From Pseudomonadota bacterium (GTDB taxonomy: Bacteria > Pseudomonadota > Gammaproteobacteria > Steroidobacterales > Steroidobacteraceae), in NCBI GenBank assembly GCA_023433515.1, contig JAEZCN010000149.1:1-17885 (forward strand): a stretch of DNA of 17,885 nt. Direction: 5' to 3'. The translations under genes and the position numbers were made by a program. Below, piece after piece: positions 7,356-13,933 of this stretch. The notes below the pieces were generated by a model that was not told the origin of the DNA, did not search any database, and saw nothing but the letters and a program-made list of their open reading frames with translations. Within the stretch, counting starts at the first letter, position 1. Every line of letters begins with the position of its first letter.

Positions 7356-8021
7356 GTGAAGGCGATGGTCCTCGCCGCGGGACGCGGCGAGCGCATGCGT
7401 CCGCTGACGGACCAGGAACCGAAGCCGCTGCTGCGCGTCGGCGGCAAACGCCTGATCGAATATCACCTCGAACGCCTCGTGGCGGGCGGCTTCAGGCAGG
7501 TCGTGATCAACACCGGCTGGCTCGGCGACATGCTCGAACCGGTGCTCGGCGACGGCTCCCGACTGGGTCTTTCCATAACCTACAGCCACGAACGGCCGGA
7601 ACCGCTCGAGACGGGCGGCGGCATTTTTCATGCGCTGCCGCTGCTCGGAAACGCGCCGTTCCTGCTCGTGAACGGCGACGTCTGGTCGGACATCGATTAC
7701 GGCGCGTTGCGCCGGGATCCGCCGGAAGGCTCGCTCGCGCACCTGGTGTTCGTGCCGAATCCGCCGCAGCACGCGCGTGGGGATTTCGTGCTGGAAAATG
7801 GACGTGTGTCCGAACGCGAAGGCACCCGCTACACGTATGCTGGTGTCGGCATCTATCGACCCGGGTTCTTCGCAGGCTGCCAGCCGGGCAAGTTTCCGCT
7901 GCTGCCGCTGTTGCGCTCCGCCATCGCGCGCGGCGTGCTCACCGGCGAATTGCACACGGGTCGCTGGTACGACATCGGCACACCGGAGCGCCTCGCGGCG
8001 CTCGATGCGCAATTGTCGTAA
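7356..8021 (+). CDS. murU: N-acetylmuramate-1-phosphate uridylyltransferase MurU
   Basis: MurU converts MurNAc-1-phosphate and UTP to UDP-MurNAc, completing the AmgK-MurU recycling route. The 221-residue protein is a compact sugar-nucleotide transferase: LAAGRGERMRPLT (6-18) binds the nucleotide, PKPLL (22-26) supplies a conserved lysine, LVNGDVWSDIDY (104-115) holds metal-binding Asp108, and WYDIGTPERLAAL (204-216) closes the active site. There is no C-terminal acetyltransferase domain, as expected for MurU rather than GlmU. The start is GTG at 7356-7358, with GAAGG at 7344-7348 spaced 7 bases away and overlapping the amgK stop, suggesting translational coupling. A glucose-1-phosphate thymidylyltransferase-like activity is the alternative, but pairing with amgK makes MurU far more likely. 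Confidence 0.93.
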   Translation: MKAMVLAAGRGERMRPLTDQEPKPLLRVGGKRLIEYHLERLVAGGFRQVVINTGWLGDMLEPVLGDGSRLGLSITYSHERPEPLETGGGIFHALPLLGNAPFLLVNGDVWSDIDYGALRRDPPEGSLAHLVFVPNPPQHARGDFVLENGRVSEREGTRYTYAGVGIYRPGFFAGCQPGKFPLLPLLRSAIARGVLTGELHTGRWYDIGTPERLAALDAQLS

Positions 8022-8048
8022 ACGACATTTCACAGGGAGAGAGAACGA

Positions 8049-9515
8049 ATGAAGAAGTTGGTCGCCGCGGCCGCGGTGCTCGTGGCCTTGCTCGTTTTTG
8101 CGCCATGGGGCGTCGGCAAGCTCGCCGAACGACACGTCAACGGCGGACTCGATCAGGCGCTCGAGCAGATGCCGTATTTCAAGATCGCCGAGCGCAAGTA
8201 CACGCCGGGCTGGTTCAGCTCGGAGCAGGTCCTGACGTTCGAGCTGAGCAGCCCGTGGCAGAAACTCCTCGAGGAAGCGATGGCCGGAAAGCAGACACGG
8301 ACAACAGCATCTGTGGAAGAGGAAGATGATTCGGGGACAGATTTGTTTGATGACGATAACGGCGAGTTATCGTCGGAAAATAAATCTGCCCCCGATTCTC
8401 GCTTCACGGTGCGCAACAAGATCCAGCACGGGCCGGTGCTCTGGCCGTTCGGTTTCGGGGCCGCGCGCGTGAGGACCGAGATCGTGTGGAGCGACGAGGT
8501 TCGGGAGCGGTTGGTCCGGGTGTTCGGCGACGACGAGCCCTTCAGGATCGTGAGCCGCGTCGGCTTCTTCGGCGGCGGCACGACGACGTTTCTCAGCGCG
8601 AAGCGCTCGATCAAACCCGGTGAGGGCGGCGAGATCTCCTGGGACGACTTCGAGTTCAACGTCCATTACACGCGCGACGCATCGGAGATGTCCTTCGATG
8701 GCGAGTGGCCGCGCCTGGAGGCGCGTTCGAAGGGCGGTGGGTATTTCCTGCTGCGTGACTTCGAGGCCGAGGGCTCCGGCGATCGGATCGTGGGCGACGT
8801 CTATGACACCGAAGCCGTGTTCGAGATCGATTCGATCCGCGTGGTCGACACGCAAGGCGAAACCGTCGAGGCGAAGGACATCGAGTACCGGATCGATACC
8901 GACCGCAAGGGGGATTTCGTCGACGTTTCCTTCACGTTCGGTACGGGCCCGGTGACGGCGAAGCAGTTCACGCTGACCGAGCTGCACTACGACTTCTCGC
9001 TGCGCCACCTGCACGCGGCGAGCTTCGACGCGCTGATGAAGGCGGTCAAACAGTCCTATGCGAGAGCGGTGGACGAGACGACCGAGGTCTCGCTGGGCAT
9101 GACCGATGACGAGAAGCAGACCTTCTTCGACCTGCTCAACCACAAACCCGAGTTCGCGATCGACCGGATCGGCTTCGCCACCAAGGCCGGTGATGGCGCC
9201 ATAAAGGGCGTGCTGCGCTTCAACGGCGTGACCGAGGCCGACTTCGCGATGGGCGGACTGGGCCTGATCGGCAAGCTCGAAGCCGAGTTCGACATCGACT
9301 TTTCCGAGGCCCTGATCAAGGAGCTCGGCGGCGGCGATTCCTCGGCCGTGGACATGGTGGTGGGCGAGGGGTACGCGGTACGCAAGGGTGACCGGGTCAC
9401 GAGTCGTATCGAATTCAAGGCGGGCGAACTCACGATCAACGGGAAAACCCAGGCGATTCCGGGATTTGGAGCTCCCGCGTCCCAGGATACGGACGCCATG
9501 GCGGGCCCGGAATAA
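8049..9515 (+). CDS. DUF945 (YdgA-like) family protein, exported or membrane-anchored
   Basis: The 488-residue product begins with Lys2-Lys3 and a hydrophobic segment (about 4-20) that can be a signal anchor, followed by a large beta-rich region. The opening (GKLAERHVNGGLDQALEQM, then YTPGWFSSE near 51-59, then RNKIQHGPVLWPFGFGAARVRTEI) is typical of the DUF945/YdgA family of envelope proteins, whose function is unknown. Residues about 82-118 are an acidic low-complexity stretch (EEEDDSGTDLFDDDNGELSS) encoded largely by the palindromic element at 8328-8398; it looks like an in-frame insertion. The ATG at 8049 follows an AGGGAG ribosome binding site (8034-8039). It lies 27 bases after murU and 29 before lipA-lipB, so probably in the same operon. 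Family assignment is from recall of these motifs and is moderately sure. Confidence 0.75.
   Translation: MKKLVAAAAVLVALLVFAPWGVGKLAERHVNGGLDQALEQMPYFKIAERKYTPGWFSSEQVLTFELSSPWQKLLEEAMAGKQTRTTASVEEEDDSGTDLFDDDNGELSSENKSAPDSRFTVRNKIQHGPVLWPFGFGAARVRTEIVWSDEVRERLVRVFGDDEPFRIVSRVGFFGGGTTTFLSAKRSIKPGEGGEISWDDFEFNVHYTRDASEMSFDGEWPRLEARSKGGGYFLLRDFEAEGSGDRIVGDVYDTEAVFEIDSIRVVDTQGETVEAKDIEYRIDTDRKGDFVDVSFTFGTGPVTAKQFTLTELHYDFSLRHLHAASFDALMKAVKQSYARAVDETTEVSLGMTDDEKQTFFDLLNHKPEFAIDRIGFATKAGDGAIKGVLRFNGVTEADFAMGGLGLIGKLEAEFDIDFSEALIKELGGGDSSAVDMVVGEGYAVRKGDRVTSRIEFKAGELTINGKTQAIPGFGAPASQDTDAMAGPE
8328..8398. repeat. 71-bp palindromic REP/MITE-like element inside the DUF945 gene
   Basis: Outer arms: GATTCGGGGACAGATTT (8328-8344) and AAATCTGCCCCCGATTC (8382-8398), which pair at 15 of 17 positions. 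Inside is a perfect 9-bp hairpin, GACGATAAC (8352-8360) and GTTATCGTC (8366-8374), around the loop GGCGA. The element is clearly more AT-rich than the surrounding gene. Arms of the GGGGACAGATTT type remind me of short palindromes scattered in proteobacterial genomes, some near IS200-like REP-associated (RAYT) transposase genes; that link is from memory. The element is read through in frame as residues 94-117 of the host protein. No clear target-site duplication is visible. Confidence 0.7.
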
Positions 9516-9517
9516 AC

Positions 9518-9544
9518 GCCGGAAGGGTAGAATTCCGGCTACCC
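9518..9544 (+). promoter_or_regulatory. Overlapping hairpins and -10-like hexamer just upstream of lipA-lipB
   Basis: GCCGGAA (9518-9524) can pair with TTCCGGC (9533-9539), an uninterrupted 7-bp stem with an 8-base loop. GGGTAG (9525-9530) can instead pair with CTACCC (9539-9544), which touches the ATG at 9545. The two stems share base 9539 and interlock, so they are mutually exclusive as nested hairpins. TAGAAT (9528-9533) inside the region resembles a -10 element with a start point near 9540. The only Shine-Dalgarno-like bases (GGAAGGG, 9521-9527) are about 17 bases from the ATG, farther than usual. What is seen is the base pairing; regulation is inference. Confidence 0.35.
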
Positions 9545-11263
9545 ATGGCATCCCTCAAAGACATCGCGGTCGTGACGGAAAACACCGCCCCGGCCCGCGG
9601 CGCGCGCAGCGGCGAAAAGTACGTGACGCCGCAGGGCTTCACCGCCATCAAGGACGGACAGAAGCTCCGCGGCGCCGTCGCGCCGCCGACCGGACGCAAG
9701 CCTTCCTGGATCCGCGCGCCGTTGCCGGTCGGCAAGGGCTTCGGCGCGGTGAAGGGCATCGTGCACGAGCACCGGCTCGCGACGGTGTGCGAGGAAGCCA
9801 AGTGCCCGAACATCGGCGAGTGCTGGAACGCCGGCACCGCGACGATCATGTTGATGGGCGCGGTGTGCACGCGCGCGTGCCGGTTCTGCTCGGTGGACAC
9901 CGGCAATCCGCGCGGCTGGCTCGATGCGGAGGAGCCCGAGAACACCGCGCGCAGCGTCGAGCTCATGAAGCTCAAGTACATCGTGCTGACGTCGGTGAAT
10001 CGCGATGATCTGCCCGACGGTGGCGCCGCGCATTACGCAGCCGCGATCCGCGCGATCAAGCGGCGCACGCCGCACGTCGCGGTCGAGGCGCTGACTCCGG
10101 ATTTCCAGGGCGTGATGCGCGACGTCGAGACCGTGCTCGATTCGGGACTCGAGGTGTTCGCGCAGAACGTCGAGACGGTGAAGCGCCTGACGCATCCCGT
10201 GCGCGATCCGCGCGCGAGTTACGAACAGACCATCGCCGTGCTCGCGCATGCGAAGCTCTATCGGCCGTCCGTGCTGACCAAGACCAGCCTCATGCTCGGC
10301 CTCGGCGAGACGGACGAGGAAATCGCGCAGTCGATGGACGACCTGCGCGTCGCGAACGTCGACCTGCTCACGCTCGGCCAATACCTGCGCCCGACCGTCA
10401 ATCACCTGCCGGTGGATAGATTCGTGACCCCCGCTCAGTTCGACCAGTACCGCGAATGGGCGCTCGCGAAAGGTTTCCGCGAATGCGTCGCCGGCCCGCT
10501 GGTGCGCTCGAGCTACCGCGCCGAGCAGGCGCTGAACGGCAACAACGCCGGGATAAAGAACGAGGTTTCCAGAGAACTTCCGGACGACGCTGCTTCGGCG
10601 GCGTTTCCGTCGTCGGCGTTGGCCGTGAAATATCTGGGGCGGGTCGAGTACGAACCGACCTGGCGGGAGATGCAACGCATCACCGACACGCGCGACGAGA
10701 ACACGCCGGACGAAATCTGGCTGCTCGAGCATCCGCCGGTGTTCACGCTGGGGCTCAACGCCGACGCGGGCCACGTGCTCGCGGCCGGCGACATCCCGGT
10801 GATCAAGATCGACCGGGGCGGGCAGGTCACGTATCACGGTCCCGGCCAGCTCGTGGTCTATCCACTCATCGACATCCGCCGCGCGAAACTCGGCGTGCGC
10901 GATCTGGTCACCGCCATGGAACGCGCGGTCATCGACTATTGCGCGAGCCTCGGCATCACCGCGAACTGCAAGCAGGGCGCGCCCGGCGTCTACGTCGAGG
11001 GCCGCAAGATCGCGAGCGTCGGCATCCGCATCCGCCGCGGGGCGAGCTACCACGGCCTCGCGTTCAACGTGAACATGGATCTCGAGCCGTTCCAGCGCAT
11101 CAATCCGTGCGGTTACGCGGGATTGCAGATGACGCAGCTCGCCGCGCTGGGGCAACCGGACGCGACGGTCGAGGAAACCGGCCGCGCGTTCGCGCCGTTC
11201 CTGCAGCGCGCGCTCGAGAATCTCCGCACGAAGAAAGACGGCGCGGACTGCGCGATCGCGTGA
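9545..11263 (+). CDS. lipA-lipB: Fused lipoyl synthase (LipA) - octanoyltransferase (LipB)
   Basis: One 572-codon frame encodes both steps of lipoate assembly. Residues about 1-335 are LipA: auxiliary 4Fe-4S cysteines Cys82, Cys87, Cys93 (CX4CX5C), radical-SAM cysteines Cys108, Cys112, Cys115 (CTRACRFC), and the C-terminal RSSYRA (321-326) containing the serine that ligates the auxiliary cluster. Residues about 359-572 are LipB: DEIWLLEHPPVFTLG (389-403), RGGQVTYHGPGQ (424-435), catalytic Lys488 in GRKIASVGIR and catalytic Cys522 in RINPCGYAG. The linker (about 336-358) is Ala/Ser-rich and contains no stop and no ATG; TTG (10619) or GTG (10625) could in principle start a separate LipB but no Shine-Dalgarno site precedes them. 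LipB would transfer octanoyl from ACP to E2/GcvH apo-domains, and LipA would then insert two sulfurs. The next gene starts within its stop (TGATG). Confidence 0.93.
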   Translation: MASLKDIAVVTENTAPARGARSGEKYVTPQGFTAIKDGQKLRGAVAPPTGRKPSWIRAPLPVGKGFGAVKGIVHEHRLATVCEEAKCPNIGECWNAGTATIMLMGAVCTRACRFCSVDTGNPRGWLDAEEPENTARSVELMKLKYIVLTSVNRDDLPDGGAAHYAAAIRAIKRRTPHVAVEALTPDFQGVMRDVETVLDSGLEVFAQNVETVKRLTHPVRDPRASYEQTIAVLAHAKLYRPSVLTKTSLMLGLGETDEEIAQSMDDLRVANVDLLTLGQYLRPTVNHLPVDRFVTPAQFDQYREWALAKGFRECVAGPLVRSSYRAEQALNGNNAGIKNEVSRELPDDAASAAFPSSALAVKYLGRVEYEPTWREMQRITDTRDENTPDEIWLLEHPPVFTLGLNADAGHVLAAGDIPVIKIDRGGQVTYHGPGQLVVYPLIDIRRAKLGVRDLVTAMERAVIDYCASLGITANCKQGAPGVYVEGRKIASVGIRIRRGASYHGLAFNVNMDLEPFQRINPCGYAGLQMTQLAALGQPDATVEETGRAFAPFLQRALENLRTKKDGADCAIA

Positions 11264-11892
11264 TGCGTTACCTCGCCGCCGTGCTGCTGCTTGCGACGCC
11301 GTTCTCCGGCGCGCATGCGCAGGACGAGGCGGCGACGCAGGAACTCGTGGTCATCGACCTGCGGCCCAAGGAAGAAAAGGACGGTTCCGCACTCACCGGC
11401 CTCGAGGGCAAGTGCAACAAGGACGTGTACCGCATCCCCGACGTCGCCTCGGATCCCCTCAAGGTCGATGTTTTCAAATCGGATCTCGTGCGGATGCTGA
11501 TCGACGAGGGCGCCGGCAAGACGCTCACCGTCCTCAACTGGTCCATCTACTACAACAAGCAGGTGCAGGGCGGCGGCTCGGCGCTGCGCGGCGTCGGTAT
11601 CGGCGGCTACAACTTCCCGACCGGCAAGGACGAGCGCAAACCCGGCAGCGACTGCGCGCGCGAGGAGTCGGCGGGCGGCTGGTACGAGGCCGGCGAGCTG
11701 CAATCCAACTACTTTCCGCTCGTCTCCGAATTCGAAGGCACGTTCGCCGGCAAGCCCGTGAGCGTGCGCGTGGTCCACTCTCCGCGCCGGAAGATCCCGG
11801 GCAAGTTCGCGGGCGATGAAGCGGACACGGCCACCTTGCTCGAGGCCATCCACGCGACCGCGGAAGCGGTCGCCACCGAAATCGCGCGCTGA
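11263..11892 (+). CDS. Predicted secreted protein of unknown function
   Basis: I do not recognise this family. The 209-residue product starts with a classic Sec signal peptide (MRYLAAVLLLATPFSGAHAQ, cleavage after AHA or AHAQ), so the mature protein of about 190 residues should be periplasmic. It has just two cysteines, Cys51 (EGKCNKDVY) and Cys131 (GSDCARE), a possible disulfide. A hydrophobic strand TLTVLNWSIYYNKQ (87-100) is followed by a Gly-rich segment (102-115, with VGIGGYNF), then EFEGTFAGKPVSVRVVH (156-172) and a C-terminal helix rich in Ala/Glu. The ATG overlaps the lipA-lipB stop as TGATG, implying translational coupling. The hydrolase gene follows after 7 bases. Coding is supported by the operon fit, signal peptide and codon use like its neighbours. 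Confidence 0.8.
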   Translation: MRYLAAVLLLATPFSGAHAQDEAATQELVVIDLRPKEEKDGSALTGLEGKCNKDVYRIPDVASDPLKVDVFKSDLVRMLIDEGAGKTLTVLNWSIYYNKQVQGGGSALRGVGIGGYNFPTGKDERKPGSDCAREESAGGWYEAGELQSNYFPLVSEFEGTFAGKPVSVRVVHSPRRKIPGKFAGDEADTATLLEAIHATAEAVATEIAR

Positions 11893-11899
11893 CTCCGCC

Positions 11900-12775
11900 A
11901 TGGGCCGAGCCGCGCGCCGCTGGCTGCTCTGGATTTCGGCGACGATCGCCGCGGCGATGATCGTGCTGGGCATCGTTTCCTGGCGGCTCGGTTCCTCGCT
12001 CATCACGCCGGCCAACCACCCCGTGTCCCTGCCCACGAGCCTGGACCTCACGAACGTCTCGATACCCGGATCCGGATACGCCATCGCAGGGTCATGGCGC
12101 GATCTCGGCCCGGACCGGCCCGCCGTCCTGCTGCTGCACGGCGTGCGCGGCGATCGCGCGTCCATGGTCCCGCGCGCGAGCGTGCTCATCGACGCCGGAT
12201 TCTCCGTCCTGCTCATCGATCAGCAGGCGCACGGCGAAACGCCGGGAGACATGATCACGATGGGCTGGCGCGAGTCCGCCGACGTGCGCGCCGCGCGCGA
12301 CTGGCTGCGCGCGCAAATGCCGGATCGGCGACTCGCCGTGATCGGCGTTTCACTCGGCGGTGCGGCGGTATTGCTGGGCGAGCAGCCGGTGGGCTTCGAT
12401 GCGGTGGTCCTCGAGGCTACCTACCCACGCATCGGCCGCGCGGTCGAGAACCGCATCGGGATGCGTGTCGGCGCGCTCAAGTACGCGATTGCGCCGCTGC
12501 TGGAGTTGCAGATCGAGCCACGCATGAACATCGCCGTGCACGACCTCGAGCCAATCCGGCACATCGCGATGCTGGGCGCGCCGGTGCTCGTCATCGGCGG
12601 CTCGCGCGACGAACACACGACGGCGGACGAAACCCGTGCGCTCTATCTCGCCGCCTCCGAGCCAAAGAGCCTGTGGATCGTCGACGGCGCGGCGCACCAG
12701 GATTTCTCGCGCTTCGACGCCGCGGGTTATCGCGCCCACGTCGTCAGGTTCCTGGAGCGGAACCTGCTGCGCTGA
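11900..12775 (+). CDS. Membrane-anchored alpha/beta hydrolase (serine hydrolase)
   Basis: The 291-residue protein has an N-terminal membrane segment (about 9-27) preceded by Arg residues, so the hydrolase domain probably faces the periplasm. The alpha/beta-hydrolase core includes VLLLHGVRGDR (76-86, oxyanion strand), LLIDQQAHGET (104-114), the nucleophile elbow GVSLGG with Ser151, GGSRDEHT with Asp237, and DGAAHQDF with His266, giving an intact Ser-Asp-His triad. It resembles the YfhR/BEM46-like group, but the substrate is unknown. I chose ATG 11900, which follows the previous stop by 7 bases, because upstream in-frame codons lie inside the previous gene and are not hydrophobic. It is the last gene of the plus-strand block; its TGA abuts the ybeD stop on the other strand. 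Confidence 0.85.
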   Translation: MGRAARRWLLWISATIAAAMIVLGIVSWRLGSSLITPANHPVSLPTSLDLTNVSIPGSGYAIAGSWRDLGPDRPAVLLLHGVRGDRASMVPRASVLIDAGFSVLLIDQQAHGETPGDMITMGWRESADVRAARDWLRAQMPDRRLAVIGVSLGGAAVLLGEQPVGFDAVVLEATYPRIGRAVENRIGMRVGALKYAIAPLLELQIEPRMNIAVHDLEPIRHIAMLGAPVLVIGGSRDEHTTADETRALYLAASEPKSLWIVDGAAHQDFSRFDAAGYRAHVVRFLERNLLR

Positions 12776-12785
12776 TCAGATCAGC
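12771..12785. repeat. Near-palindrome spanning the abutting convergent stop codons
   Basis: GCTGATC (12771-12777), a central A, then GATCAGC (12779-12785) is a perfect 7-bp inverted repeat around one base. It contains the TGA of the hydrolase gene (12773-12775) and the reverse-strand TGA of ybeD (12776-12778). With a one-base loop and no T-run it is a poor intrinsic terminator. Confidence 0.6.
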
Positions 12786-13057
12786 ATGATCACGTCCTTG
12801 CTCGCCGACAGGGCCTTGGCGAGCTCGACGACCTGCTCGCGGCTGCGAGCGGTGATCGTGTACGTGATCGAAATGAAATGTTGCTGGGTGCTCTCGCGCT
12901 CGGTGATCTGCGATTCTTCGAGATCCGGAACATGCGCCCGCACGATCGCGTCGATGTTCGCGCGCAGCGATTCGCTGCGGCGGCCGACGACCTTGATGGG
13001 ATATTCGACGGGAAACTTCAGCAGCTCCTCGCCATCGCCTGATATGTCCTTCACCAT
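12776..13057 (-). CDS. ybeD: DUF493 family protein YbeD
   Basis: This 93-residue cytoplasmic protein matches the YbeD/DUF493 family: LLKFPVEYPIKVVGRRSE (12-29), IVRAHVPD (38-45), FISITYTITARSREQVVELA (61-80) and a terminal KDVIMLI. YbeD adopts an ACT-like ferredoxin fold; a regulatory role has been suggested but the function is unproven. In many gammaproteobacteria it lies between dacA and lipB. Here it keeps its place behind the transaminase, and the lipoate genes are found nearby on the opposite strand. The ATG at 13055-13057 overlaps the end of the transaminase gene by 7 bases. A longer upstream frame exists but only antisense or out-of-frame to the transaminase, so it is not used. Confidence 0.92.
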   Translation of the reverse strand: MVKDISGDGEELLKFPVEYPIKVVGRRSESLRANIDAIVRAHVPDLEESQITERESTQQHFISITYTITARSREQVVELAKALSASKDVIMLI

Positions 13058-13929
13058 GGCCTCCCGGCGAGTTCGCGTTTGAATTGCTGGTAGGCATCGT
13101 ACAGCTTGCGCCACACGGGCCCGGGTTTGCCGTCGCCTGTCTTCCTGCCATCGAGCGAGGTGACGGGCTGGACCTCGCGCGTGGCGGCGCCGAGCAGGAT
13201 CTCCTGCGCGCCGCGCAGCTCCGCCTCGGAAACGTCGGTTGCGCGCCACTTCACGCCGCAGCGGTCCGCCAGTTCCTCGAGCACGCTGCGCGTCGTGCCG
13301 GGCAGCAACTTCCACGAATTCGGGGGCGTGCGCAGCTCGCCGTCGACGACGACGTGCACGCTCGAGGCGCTCGAATCGGTCAGGTATCCCTCGCGCAGCA
13401 GGATGCACTCGGACGCATCCGCGTCGACCGCGAGCTGACGCAACAACACGTTCGCGAGCAGCGACACCGATTTGATATCGCAGCGCGCCCAGCGCGTGTC
13501 CTGCGCGGTCACGGCGGGCAGGCCGTTTTCGCGCCAGCCCGCGCGCCCGGTCGGCCATGGCGCGGCGAACGCGAACACGGTGCGCGGCACGTCGGGCAGC
13601 GGCGCGTGATTGCGCCCGTATTCGGCGCCGCGCGTGACCTGCACGTAGATGTACGCATCGGACGAACCCGCATCGTTACGCGCGATGAGCTCGCGATACA
13701 GGTTGCGCCATTGGTCCCGCGTCAGCGGATCGGCCATGCGGATCTCGTCGAGGCTGCGCGTGAGACGTGCGTGATGTTCGTCGAAGCGGAACGGCCGGCC
13801 GCCGTACACCGGCGTCACTTCGTAGGCGCCGTCGGAATACAGGAAGCCGCGATCGAGCGGCGAGATGCGCGCCTCGCGCAACGGCAGGAATTCGCCGTTC
13901 AGGTGACAGATGGGCAGCGGCTCGGCCAT
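13051..13929 (-). CDS. dat: D-amino acid (D-alanine) transaminase, PLP fold type IV
   Basis: This 292-residue enzyme should interconvert D-Ala and D-Glu with their keto acids, feeding peptidoglycan stem peptides. Fold-type IV signs are PLDRGFLYSDGAYEV (24-38, with Tyr31), VTRGAEYGRNHAP (98-110), whose Arg106-Asn107-His108 resembles the carboxylate trap of Bacillus D-amino acid transaminase and argues for D-substrates over branched-chain ones, and the Schiff-base Lys153 in CDIKSVSLLAN. The segment normally written TEGSSSNVF reads TDSSASSVH (184-192), so the Glu that contacts the PLP ring nitrogen appears as Asp185 and the conserved Asn as Ser190. The gene starts 4 bases after dacA and overlaps ybeD by 7. 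Aminodeoxychorismate lyase is the main alternative but fits the context less well. Confidence 0.88.
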   Translation of the reverse strand: MAEPLPICHLNGEFLPLREARISPLDRGFLYSDGAYEVTPVYGGRPFRFDEHHARLTRSLDEIRMADPLTRDQWRNLYRELIARNDAGSSDAYIYVQVTRGAEYGRNHAPLPDVPRTVFAFAAPWPTGRAGWRENGLPAVTAQDTRWARCDIKSVSLLANVLLRQLAVDADASECILLREGYLTDSSASSVHVVVDGELRTPPNSWKLLPGTTRSVLEELADRCGVKWRATDVSEAELRGAQEILLGAATREVQPVTSLDGRKTGDGKPGPVWRKLYDAYQQFKRELAGRPW

Positions 13930-13933
13930 CCCG

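Noticed and set aside
8328..8398. CRISPR repeat or rho-independent terminator
   Set aside because: There is only one copy, no spacers and no T-tract, and the sequence is read through in frame.
9539..11155. 538-codon open frame antisense to lipA-lipB
   Set aside because: A typical mirror frame of a GC-rich gene: rich in Arg/His/Ala/Asp, no recognisable domain, and fully opposite a gene with catalytic motifs.
10619..11263. Separate lipB gene started at TTG or GTG inside the fused frame
   Set aside because: No Shine-Dalgarno sequence at a workable distance and no upstream stop; the continuous fused frame is simpler, though internal initiation cannot be fully excluded.
12771..12785. Bidirectional intrinsic terminator
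   Set aside because: The palindrome has a one-base loop, a short stem and no flanking T-run.
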